Source: Mauremys mutica
Lineage: Eukaryota > Chordata > Testudines > Geoemydidae
Assembly (NCBI RefSeq): GCF_020497125.1
Contig: NC_059077.1
Span: 30,207,340 to 30,271,339 of the forward strand
DNA length: 64,000 nt
Direction: 5' to 3'
The notes under the pieces were generated by a model. The model did not search any database and had not been told where the DNA came from. It was given only the letters and a program-made list of their open reading frames with translations. How positions within the stretch are numbered: position 1 is the first letter of the stretch; every line of letters begins with the position of its first letter. This document shows positions 12,901-24,935 of the stretch, piece by piece. The translations under genes were made by a program, and so were the position numbers.

Positions 12901-15900
12901 CAATCTACATGATCACAATGGTCCCTTCTGGCTTTGGAACATATGAATTTATGAACTGAGGCGAAGGCAGTACATTGCTTTTTTTGCTGCCATAGGGCCT
13001 TAGCTATATGGAACCACATCATATGCTCCCAGAGGGGAGACAACCTAGGATGAGTTTCACCTTGCATAGTTTGCCACCGGTGCTCCCTGCTAGGGAAAGG
13101 TTTGGGTGGCAAAGGACGTAGATAACAGTGCTTCCCAGCCTCCCCTTCTCCCTGGAAACATAGTTCTTCTTCGAGTGCGATCCCTGTGGGTGCTCCACTT
13201 CAGGTGTCGTTGCGTCCTAGCACCGTCGATCAGAGATTTATGGTAACAGTGTCCACGAGGGTCATGCATGCCCAGTAGGTGTCTTGCAGTGCCATTGATG
13301 TCGTGTCCAGTGCGCGTACGGCCCGAGCCCTCCAGTTCCTTTAGTTGGTTAGGCAGTTATAAAGTTGTATTTAGTGTTAATGTTAGTTTTATTAGAATTT
13401 TTTTTTTTTACTTCTCCCGGTTTTACCCTCCCTGTAGTTTCCCCACAGCGGGGTCGGTTAACTGTTCAAGATGCTGGCTCCCAGGCTTTCAATAATGCGG
13501 CTCCTGCCGCAAACCAATGCCTGTTTCTGATGGCCACTCCTTGTGTGTCTGATGTCTTGGTGAGGCGCATATCCCACAAAAATGCATCCACTGTAGCAAC
13601 CTGAAGGTGAGAGCCCAGCGCAACCGGGATCTCCGCCTCAAAAATATCTTGATGGAGAAATCTCTCCAGCCAGAGATGGACCACCGGTCTCCTATCCGGG
13701 CGCCCTTCCCTTCAGGGACAGGAGACATGCCTTCCTCTAACAGACCAAGGAGGAGGGCACAGACGTCTCCGCAGAAAGCACCGCAGAAACATAGGCAGTC
13801 TTCTGCCAGGTCGCTACCCCCGATGCTGACACATGCTCTTTGGACAAAAAGTTTACTCCTCGGCGACATTACAATTCAGAGTCGCCAATTATTCTGCTCT
13901 ATTAGCAAAATATGATTATGATAACTATAGGATATTGAGCTCTTTCACTGAGGAGCTTCTAGATGAGAAATGAGCACAATTCAAGGCCATTCTAAACAAA
14001 GGTTGCGGAAACAGCTCTCCAGGAGTCTTTGGACATCGCAGATACAGCAGCCAGAACCACGGCCACGGCCGTAGAAGTGATGCACCAGGTGTCCTGGTTG
14101 CAATCCTCAGGCATTCCCTTGCCATCCGGACCTGCTGTCTCAGAACAACAGTCGCACTCTTCACCCCAATCCAGAGAAACTCCACCTTCAAGCATGGCTC
14201 CTGCATGGGTTCACTATGGGAAACTAGCCTGCTCGGAACAAGTCAAACACGTATTACTAAACAGCAGGAAAGTGACCACATGTAATACATTTACTGAGCA
14301 CTGTGCTATCACTCAAGACTCTAGGGCTGACACCATAGTTGGCTCTAACCGTATTTACCTCTGAGACTCAAATGAACCCAAAGTCTCTCCTGCCTTCTGA
14401 GGGGCACTTCTCTACAGTCACCTGAAGTGGAGCACCCATAGGGACAGCACTCAAAGATGAAGAGAAGATTACTCACCTGGTGCAGTAGCTGTGGTTTTTC
14501 GAGATATGTGTCCCTGTAGGTGCTCCACTACCCACCTTCCTCTCCTCTACTTTGGAGTTCGCCATTAGGACTCTGCGGTAGAGAAGGAACTGGAGGGCTT
14601 GGGTCATGCATGTGCTAGACATGGCACCAACAGCACCGCAAGATGCCTACTGTGCATGCGCAATCCGCGTGGACACTACTACCATAATTCTCCGATAGAT
14701 GGTGCTGGGACGCACCGGCACCTGAAGTGGAGCACCCACACAGACACATATCTTGAAGAACCTCAGTTACTGCACAAGGTGAGTAACCTTCTCTTTCTCT
14801 TTTCATTATTTTCTCACTTTGCTATCACATCTGTGCAATAACCTCCCTTAACAAGGGTGAAAGTTAATGATTCTAGGAATAGTATTAGCATCTGTACTGA
14901 TATAATTTCCCCAGGTAAACGTGGTACACAGGATGGTTCTGTCTGCCCCTGAACCCTCATGAATACCTGACTCTCCTGTGTTAGGATTTCTTTAGTCTCA
15001 AGGCAAGGGGGAATATGCCATCTGGTTTCTTCTAGCCCTCTACTGTGGGGCCAGTTGTATTTCCCACCCTGTTCACTCTTTTTGCTCTCCTCTTGAGCTA
15101 GTATCTCCTAGTGGATGGAGCAGAGCCAGGAGTGGGCAAACAGATGAAAATAATAGCTTAGATGAGTACATTCCATTGAATATTTCACCAGCACAAGGGT
15201 TGACTGACAAAACATAAACAGCTCCTGATGATGGCTAATGATTTTTGTTGTTTTTCTTTTTCTCTGGAATCAGGAAGAGATTGCTGTGGCTTGGGATGTA
15301 ATCCGCACAGAGCCTATAATAGTGCGATTGCACTGTTCACTTACACAGTACTTAAATGGTCCAGGTTAGTCACATTTGCATTTTTCCTGTGCTGTGTACA
15401 ATGTCTTAGTTGTGAGCCATGTGTAGGGTAGCAGATATACATGTTCATTGCTAAAGCCCCAATCCTGAAAATATATCTGCACATGTTTAACTTTACTATC
15501 GTGGGTGGTCCTAGTGACTTCAAGTTAAGCCTCTGCATAAGTGTTTGCACGATCAATATTAAGGGCATGTCTACACTGCCCTGGAGTTTGGACTAAAAGA
15601 GTGTTGACAGCAGTACACACCGAAGTGCTGTGCTATAACTTCCCTGTGTGGACACTGTGGATGTGAATGTAAAAGTCTTGGGTTTGCAACTCTTTAAAGA
15701 GGACTACATTCGTGCGGACTCGGACCTTCATGTTCATGCCCATAGCATCCACATGGAGGAGTTACAGTACAACACTTTCATGTGAACTGCTATTCACACC
15801 CACTGAGGCTTCCAATCCTGGCTCTCAGTTCAGATCTAAGTCTGTGGGAGAATTCTGCCCCTGAACGATGAAGATATTTTTCCGATCATGATTTGTCTGG

Positions 15901-18900
15901 GAAAAATACCCTAGTAAGCCATTTCTTAGGGAGTACATTGTCTGCAGCTGCTTTCTGCAAGCAGTGTTCTGTTCATTATATCAGTACCTTATTTATGCTT
16001 GGCTTAGTGTCTTGTTTCACTACATCTTACTATTTGAATATATTTTTTTATAAATGTTCATGTGTTTATTTGTTGCAAATAGCTATTGTAACTTTATGTT
16101 AACATTTATTATTGTGTTAGCCATCTCTAATATGAAATCAAAATTCTAACACACTCAGCAACAGAGGTTGAACTTTGCAAATCCTTATCCAGCTGGATAT
16201 GTTCTAGCAAGACCATAAGCGACAATAAAACTTCTGCACTTGTGACAAGGTTAAAACCGGAATTATAGGCCCCAATCCTGCAGCTAACTTTGTGCAGAAG
16301 CACCCTTGAGCCTGTATGCAGTCAATTGCAGGATCAGGGCGAGAGACAGGTGCTTTGCCATTATTGATCTTATGAGTATAGTGCAGTTGCTGTTTCTGCC
16401 GGTGATTTTCAGTAAAAAAGAACAATGAGCTCAATCTCACATATTAATATATGAAGGAACTCTCTCTCTTCTCAACCTTTCCCCATGAAACACTGTTCTG
16501 AGTAATAACTTGTTATTACCTTATGGTATGTATATCTTTCCTTTTGTGTCTGCCATTCACTGATGGAAGAAACAGATGTACCATATGCTCAAAGGGAGGC
16601 TGGCTGCTGTTTCAGATGTGTTATACAGAATACAAGTGTTTTGAAACTTCTGTTCTTATTTAGTACCTAGCCAGATTACTACCAATGTGCTCTTTTCCAT
16701 TTTTTATGAGTAGTATCGAATTTTTTATATTGAAAAGATACCTCTAGGTTCCTGTTTTGAGACTATATGGAAAAATAAATATATGTATATTTGCAAGGTT
16801 GCCTAACACATGCCATTATAAGATTCTGTTTTCACTTGCATATAATTTTGCCAACTTTAACTGTTTAAGGTGAATATACACAGCATATATATTTTAAAAA
16901 TGCAAAACAAAACCCATTCAGTAGACTATAGTTTATGGACAGAAATAGATATTTTTCAAGAATTCATTTATCTGTACTATGATGAGAACTTGAAACAATA
17001 TTAGGAATGGGAGCAATGGATTTTCCATACTAAATGATATCACTGGTCCATCAGGCATAGGTGCTGGAACTAGGGCCTGGTCTACACTACGCGTTTAAAC
17101 CGAATTTAGCAGCGTTAAACCAAATTAACCCTGCACCCGTCCACACAATGAAGCCCTTTATATCGCTATAAAGGGCTCTTAAAAACGATTTCTGTACTCC
17201 TCCCTGACGAGGGGAGTAGCGCTGAAATCGGTATTGCCATGTCGGATTAGGGTTCGTGTGGCCGCAATTCGTCGGTATTGGCCTCCGGGCGGTATCCCAC
17301 AGTGCACCATTGTGACCGCTCTGGAAAGCAATCTGAACTCGGATGCACTGGCCAGGTAGACAGGAAAAGCCCCGCGAACTTTTGAATTTTATTTCCTGTT
17401 TGCCCAGCGTGGAGCTCTGATCAGCACAGGTGGCGATGCAGTCCCAAATCCAAAAAGAGCTCCAGCATGGACCGTACGGGAGATACTGAATCTGATTGCT
17501 GTATGGGGAGACAAATCTGTTCTATCAGAGCTCCGTTACAGAAGACGAAATGCCAAAGCATTTGAAAAAATCTCCAGGCTATGATAGACAGAGGCCACAG
17601 CAGGGACTCAGCACAGTGCTGTGTGACAAGTGTAACGGAAAGCCAAAGAATCAAATGGACACTCCTGGAGGGAGGGAGGGGGTACTGAGGACTCCAGCTA
17701 TCCCACAGTCCCCGCAGTCTCCGAAAAGCATTTGCATTCTTGGCTGAGCTCCCAATGCCTGAAGGGTCAAAAACATTTTCCCGGGTGTTTCAGGGTATAT
17801 GTCGTCAATTTACCCCCTTGCCCCCCCCCCCCGAAAGAAAAGGGAAAAAAATAGTTTCTCGCCTTTTTTCAATGTCACCCTATGTCTACTGCATGCTGCT
17901 GGTAGACAGGGTGCTGCAGCGCTGAACAGCAGCATCCCCTCCCCTCCCCGGTGGCAGACGGTGCAAAATGACTGATATCCGTCCTCATCATCATCCCATG
18001 AGTGCTCCTGGCTGGCCTCGGTGAGGTCGGCCGGGGACGCCTGGGCAAAAATGGGAATGATTCCCTGTTATTCCCGGCAGATGGTACAGAAGGATTGAAA
18101 ACCGTCCTCATCATAGCAACTGGAGGCTGAGCGCCTCCCCCCCCCCCTTTCATGTCTAATGAAGATTCTGTACTCCCTGGACTATCATAGCAGCGGGAGG
18201 CTGCCTCCTCCTCATTTTATCTCACTAAAATGTCAGTGTTTCTTATTCCTGCATTCTTTATTACTTCATCACACAAATGGGGGGATAACTGCCATGGTAG
18301 CCCAGGAGGGGTGTGGGAGGAAGGAAGCAACGGGTGGGGTTGTTGCAGGGGCACCCCCTAGAATGGCATGCAGCTCATCATTCCTGCAGGATATCTGGGG
18401 CTCTGACCCGGAGCGGCTGTGCTCTCTGGTTCTCTAGTAGACTTGCCCCATATTCTAGGCAGGACTGACTCTATTTTTAGACAAAACATAAAGAAGGGAA
18501 TGACCCAGGGAGTCATTCCCATTTTTGTCCATGCGCCCCCGGCCGACCTCAGCGAGGCCAGCCAGGAGCACCCATGACAGCAGCAGACAGTACAAAAGGA
18601 CTGATAACCGTCATCGGCAATTTCCAATTGCAGACGGTACAAAAGGATTGATAACCGTCATCACCAATTTCCAATTGCAGACGGTGATATAGGGCTGGTA
18701 ACCATCTCTGCTACCTTGCAAAGGCGAATGAATGCTGCTGTGTAGCACTGAAGTACCGCGTCTGTCAGCAGCATCCAGTACACATACGGTGACAGTGACA
18801 AAAGGCTAAACAGGCTCCATGGTTGCCATGCTATGGCGTCTGCCAGGGCAATCCAGGGAAAAAGGGTGCGGAATGATTGTCTGCTGTTGCTTTCACGGTG

Positions 18901-21900
18901 GAAGGATTGAGTGACGACATTTACCCAGAATCACCCGCGACACTGCATTGGGATCTCAACCCAGAATTCCAATGGGCGGGGGAGACTGCGGGAACTATGG
19001 GATAGCTACAGGATAGCTACCCACAGTGCAACGCTCCGGAAATCGACGCTAGCCTCGGTACATGGACGCACACCGCCGAATTAATGTGCTTAGTGTGGCC
19101 GCGTGCACTTGACTTTATACAATCTGTTTTAAAAAACCAGTTTCTGTAAAATTGGAATAATTCCATAGTGTAGACATACCCTAGGAATGCACAGCACCTT
19201 CACTATACAAATTGTTCCAGCTCCACTGCTATCAGGTCTGGTATCCTCCTTCTGGCAGTGTCCATTACCTGATGTTTAAAAGGAAGTGAAATGCACCATG
19301 GCAATTCTGAAATGCAGCACATCCCATACTAATTGTGTGGAAAAGGGCTCCTAAACCCTTCAGGAAATCAGGCAATCATCTTATGCTCTGAAATATGAGA
19401 TTTAGTTACACTTTAGAATTTATAAATCTAAATACATTGTTACTGCTAATCACATTACCCATCCCATTTGAAAATCCAACCACAGTTTGTCTCAGAAAGA
19501 TTAAACAGCATTTAAATAATAGCACTGCACAAAGGGATAAAAAAATCAACAGCTGTTTCTTTGAAAGAAAGGAAATTTGAGGGAGATGGAAGATATGTTT
19601 TGAATTATTTGCAAATGAAACCATCATTCTAAAGAGCACCTGGCAAACAGTGGCATTTCAGATTAGAACTGGCATTTTTATTGCCTTTAAAAAAAAATGA
19701 TCAGAATAACATATGCTTAAAAATCACGATTTCATTCTGATAAAAGTTAACTTCAAATATTGAGCCAAATCTTTAGGATCTCTTTTTTTTCAGTGTAATC
19801 GTTATAGTTCTTTTCTTTTCTTATAATAATGAAATGCATTTGTTTGGACGACATCAATGCTTGTAATATATGCTCGTTGTTATCCTGCCTCAAAGAATTG
19901 AGATTTCTTCAATAAGTGCTTGGTGCCATCTGCCATTTCAATCTAGTAAATGTTACAAAAGGATTTTGGTAATACTAGAACTGGAAGCTTGTTTCCAGCC
20001 TCCACGTCTTATGTTTTCAGTTATCTGAGCCAATAAATATGGGCATATTGATGGTGGGAATGGGATGAAGATGTCTGTATCCTATCACATAAATGATGAC
20101 ATCTGAGCTTCCTTGATGAAAGTTCAGAACAGTCATTGTCTATTGGGATTCATACATGATGCAGTCAGATGACAAGCTCCCTGGATCTTTTACTGAACTG
20201 CCTTCAAAAAACAAACCCTACAGATAAAAGAAATTGGTAGGTTTTCTTTACATTCTAAGAGATAAAGACAGGGAACAGATAAATGTCTGAGTAAGTTTGA
20301 CCCTCTCTGCATGCTGACAGATTGGGCTAATTCTACTGTCCTATAATAGTTCAGGGGAACTTGAATAAATTAAATTTTCGTACAAAAAATATTCTTTTTT
20401 TACCTTCTGCAACAAAAATATTCCATATCTCCTACACTTTTAAAAAGTTCTGGAATGAGCATTGGGTAGGAAGGCCTCTCAGAGAGAAAACACTTTGCTC
20501 CAGAAAATATGGTGTGGTGCTGATGAGATACTAAAGGATCTATGACAAGTCCTCTTTGGGGAAGAGCCTAATTCTACCCTCAGTCAGTCTGGTGTGAAAA
20601 CGGGAATATTGTTGATTTCAGTGAGGTTGCTTTGCATTTACGTGGTGTAATTGAGGGCAGAATTTGGTCCAAAGTCTCAAAGGGCTTTTAAAGAATAGTG
20701 AACAGTAAGTAAAGAAAGGCAAGTAATGGAACCTCCACTTCCCCACCAAAAAGAGATTAAAATGAGTAAGTAAATCAGTAAATCTTTTGAAGGTGAGGGA
20801 GGGTAATGCTCCCTGCAAAAAGAGATGTAAAAGACTAGAACCGTTTACTTGGAAATGAGATGGCTATGGCTGGAATTGGTTTGCTGAACAGGGTGAGCCA
20901 ATACTCTGAAGTGGTACTCAGGTGCTTGGCTGGCTGGTTCTTGCTCACGTGTTCAGGTTCCATACTGGCTCAGGCAAGAGTACCGCCCTCACCATTGTTT
21001 CCATGGTGTTTCCCAAGTATAAATTAGCACAGAATATTGCCTGTAGATATCAAACCACTAATAGAATAAGTAGGTCTCTGGTAATAGCCTGTTCTAGCAT
21101 GGCAATTCCTATTTACACATATCATCAATATTGCATTTTCTGCAGTACCCACCGTGGATGTATTTCAGATCTCTACTAAGGAAAGATTTGGGTTGGGACA
21201 TCAGCTGAAAAAGTAAGTTCTGGAAGAAATTTAATATGATCTTGCTTAATGCATTATTGTTACAATCATCTTACGTTAGCTCTTGCATTGGGTCAAGACA
21301 CATTTAACAACAGGGTTGTAGTTCTCTTTGGGCCAAATGGCTCCTGACTGCTTTTTCAGTTAAAAAGTCCACTTCCTCCTTTCAAATCGTTTTGACAGTG
21401 CTGACAAATAAGAGGTAATCCCTGTAAATGTTCCCGTTGCCATTTACTGCAGTTTTATAAACTGTACTGTCTAAAGTGTGTGAAATCAAAGAGGATGCAG
21501 CTAAGAATCATAAAATTGTAGGACTGGAAGGGATCTCGGAAGGTCATCTAGTGCAGTGGTTCTCAAAGCCAGTCCGCCACTTGTTCAGGGAATGCCCCTG
21601 GCGGGCTGGGCCGGTTTGTTTACCTGTCGCGTCCGCAGGTTCGGCCAATCGCATCTCCTACTGGCTGTGGTTCACCGCTCCAGGCCAATGGGGGCTGCGG
21701 GAAGGGCAGCTAGCACATCCATCGTCCTGCGCTGCTTCTTGCAGCCCCCATTGGCCTGGAGCGGCGAACCGCGGCCAGTGGGAGCTACGATCAGCTGAAC
21801 CAGCGGATGCAGCAAGTAAACAAACCGGCCTGGCCCGCCACGGGCGTTCCCTGAACAAACGACGGACCGGCTTTGAGAACCACTGATGTAGTGTAGTCCC

Positions 21901-24900
21901 CTGCACTCATGGCATCTAGACTGTTTTATTTCATATGGCAACTTAGATTTTAAGCTCTATGAGGCAGGCAACCTGTTATGTATAATGCCTAGCACAATGG
22001 GGCTCCAATCTGTGAGGGGTGACTTTGAGGTTCTACCACAAAAAACACTTGGGCACTGATTTTCTGAGGTCAGTAAGGCAGAGTAGATGAAAAGATTTAG
22101 CAGTTTCATGTAGCCAGTTCAAGACTTAGTTCAGTTCAGTTAAAATTCTGATGATTCATCTTTTTGCAAATTCTCATTATTAATATTAATAATTAATATG
22201 AATAATTATTATTAATAAAATGACAAGAATGTAAGTTTAAGGGTACATCTACACAGCAAAAACAACTCTGCAGGCTTATATCCCAGGTCAACTGACTTAG
22301 CTCAAGCAGTGCTTGCACTGCAGGACTAAAAATAGCAGTGCAGACATTCAGGCTCAGGCTGGAGCCCTGGGCTGGAAACACCCCACCCGTGCCAGGTTTC
22401 AGAGCCTAGGGCTCTGACCCCCAGCATGTCCACAGTTATTTTTAGCCCTGAAGCACAAGCATAAGTCAGTTGACCTGATCTCTTAGAGGTGCTGCTGTGG
22501 GGATTTTTTTGCTGTGTAGATGTACCCTCAACATCTACACCTTTAAAAAAAAGAAAAAAAGGCAGTTTGGTTCCATAAAGAAATCTTTTGCTGGTAGGTT
22601 TAAAGAACCAATCAGAAATAATCAGCACAGTGCTTTAATAACCTTGCAGATTAACATTATTAAAAATCTGTGCAGTAATTTGAAATTGAGAAAAAAGTAA
22701 TCAGTTCCTTATATTACATTTCATTCCCTATAGTACCCGTGAGTTGTACATTAGATAGCCTTTACAAGAGGCATACACAATGCATTTTTGTGTAATACAT
22801 TTTGTCAGGCAGAGGGGGGAGATCTGTGATTGTACATCTACATAACTATGCAGTTAAATCAAAAATTTTAAATAGCCATAGGTCTCATGGCCCCTTATCA
22901 CTTTTGAGGGCAAGAAGATCTTCATCTTTTGAAAATCAATGAAATAGCCAGTTAAGCCAACACTACCATCTATTTTAACAGTACCACCCATGCATCTCAA
23001 ACCTAAATGCTCACATTTTCTGCATCTCTATGACAAAGATACTTTCACGTCTTTCATCTTTGAGATGTGTATGATGTATACTTATATAGCTTATATTAAT
23101 CACACTGTCATTTTTTAAAGAGCCAAGTACTGGCCTCAATCCATGCATGTGACTATCAAGTTCTTCATTTAGAATGAGGCCACTACATGGCTTTAAGTGA
23201 TGAATGTACAGGTGTTAGCTTTACAATTACTGTGACTTGGCTATGATTGTCTTTTCCTCCTTTACAGAATAATGCAGACATTTGTTACACAGCAGTGGAA
23301 AAATAGCAAAGAAAAATCAAATTGTACGCACAATAAGAAAGTGTCTGAGAAAAAGGTGAAATCCCCTCTGCACATCTTTTCTACATTGCGCAGGTAATAC
23401 CAGGCAAAATGCTTTTATTATCACATGCTGTTCAGATTCCACAGCATACTTTAGATTTAGCAGTTTAGTAGAAATGTTGACTTTTCTCCAAAGAGAAGTA
23501 TTTTGTTTATATCTTACCTCTTGGGTCTTGTTCCCTCACCTTGTATGATTTCAAGAACTAACTAGGAACTACAGCAGTTTCCAAGATTATTCTGGGGGGG
23601 AGATGGGAGCATTTTCATGGTCTACCCTCTAAAAGACCCTGACTCATCTAGAACTGGAATTCACTCATTGTATACTGTTAAACTTGGCTGTGTGCGCTAT
23701 TATTAGTTTAGTAGGCAGACTGTTATTTTATTAGCCATAGTTAAGGCTAAAATTTTGTCATGGTTATTTTTAGTAAAAGTCACGGACATGTCACAGGCAA
23801 TAAACAATAAAAATTCACGGAAGACGTGACCTGTCTGTGACTTTTGCTGCTGTAGCTCCATGGTTTTCCCCCCACCACCGTGATGGCTGGGAGCTGCGGG
23901 GTTCCCCCTCCGCCCACGGTGGGTTGGAGCTGCAGGGTGAGCATATTTGCCAAATTGAAAACGGGACACCCCAGCCGCTCTCCCGAGTCGTTACTCCTCC
24001 CCCCCACACACACACACACGAGGCTGTCGACCATTGCTGGAACCCTGTGGAGGCCCCCCTCAGGAGTCTGTCACCTGTTGCTGGAGCTTTTCAGGGCACC
24101 CCCGTCACTGCTGTAGCCTGACGCTGGAACCATGTCAGGTCCTCGCTGGCTGAGTCCTGCAGTCCCTGTGTCTGAAGCAGAGAATGTCAGGGAGGTCTCT
24201 AGAAGTCAGATTCCATGACTTCCATGACCTCCGTGACATAAATGTAGCCTTAGCCATATTATCCCGCTAGTTTTATTGCTGTCCAAGTTTGTTTTCCATA
24301 ATTGTATTTTCTTCACTTTCATAAAAATATGTGTATGATATTTCAAGGAGTAGGGGCCTGATTTTCAGAGGTGCTGTGCAGTTACACCTCCTATTGACTT
24401 CATTAGGAAGCATGCATGCTCAGCACTTCTGAAAATCACTCACCAGGACTTGAAAGGCCCAATCCTGGAGGTACTTATATACATGAATAACTTTCCTCAT
24501 GTGAATAGTCCTTTTGAATCCCATTGAGTTCATACTACCATGTGTAAAGTTATTCATATACTTAAGTGCTTCTGTGTCTTTCAGGAGTGTAGTTCATCTG
24601 ATGTAGCACTTTTTCCTATTTTGGGGGGGTTGGCTGTTCACCCCCTCTTTGGGTTTGGGTGATCCTTTGAGCATCTCTGGTGCTTGATGAATTTCTTGTA
24701 TTCTAAGTTTCACATGTAACAGTGAGTGGTACAACAGACCCAGATTGGCGATGGGTTGGATACTGTATCCATACAGAGGTGTTGAGGGGTATTTATGTTT
24801 ACAGGAAATAAAAGAGGAAGATGGAATTGTGAGCCAGAGGCTTTCGCACTCTGTACCAAACATTCACACAAGGTGTAGCATTTCAAAACACAAACACACA

Positions 24901-24935
<35 letters not shown>

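Larger units (their letters stand above)
12654..15273 (+). other. PARP8 intron
   Basis: Contains a CR1 tail on the + strand (about 12890-12960) and two abutting DIRS-type units (13164-14467 and 14467-14788). About 12960-13160 and 14790-15270 hold nothing I recognise. Confidence 0.85.
17073..19180. mobile_element. Harbinger-like element, 2.1 kb, with Myb/SANT-like remnant
   Basis: The left terminus gggcctggtctacactacg and the right terminus catagtgtagacatacc are inverted relative to each other and match the family of small MITEs in this window. CTA flanks both ends if the element is taken as GGGCC...ATACC. Inside are a remnant Myb/SANT-like coding segment (17435-17572), a 70-bp inverted repeat (17996-18065 with 18509-18578) and a 47-bp direct repeat (18584-18710). 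No DDE transposase was recognised, so it is either a degraded parent or a large non-autonomous member. Confidence 0.65.
15365..21145 (+). other. PARP8 intron
   Basis: Contains a probable Harbinger-type MITE (15563-15741) and the 2.1-kb Harbinger-like element (17073-19180). About 15750-17070 and 19190-21140 are AT-rich with no gene or element I can support. Confidence 0.85.
21213..23267 (+). other. PARP8 intron
   Basis: Contains a CR1 tail split by a palindromic hAT MITE (21503-21960), a short MIR-like tail (21955-22010) and a Harbinger-type MITE (22241-22527). About 22530-23260 holds nothing recognisable. Confidence 0.85.

Noticed and set aside
21476..21886. A 136-codon open frame.
   Set aside because: It crosses a CR1 tail and a palindromic hAT MITE and has no recognisable domain.
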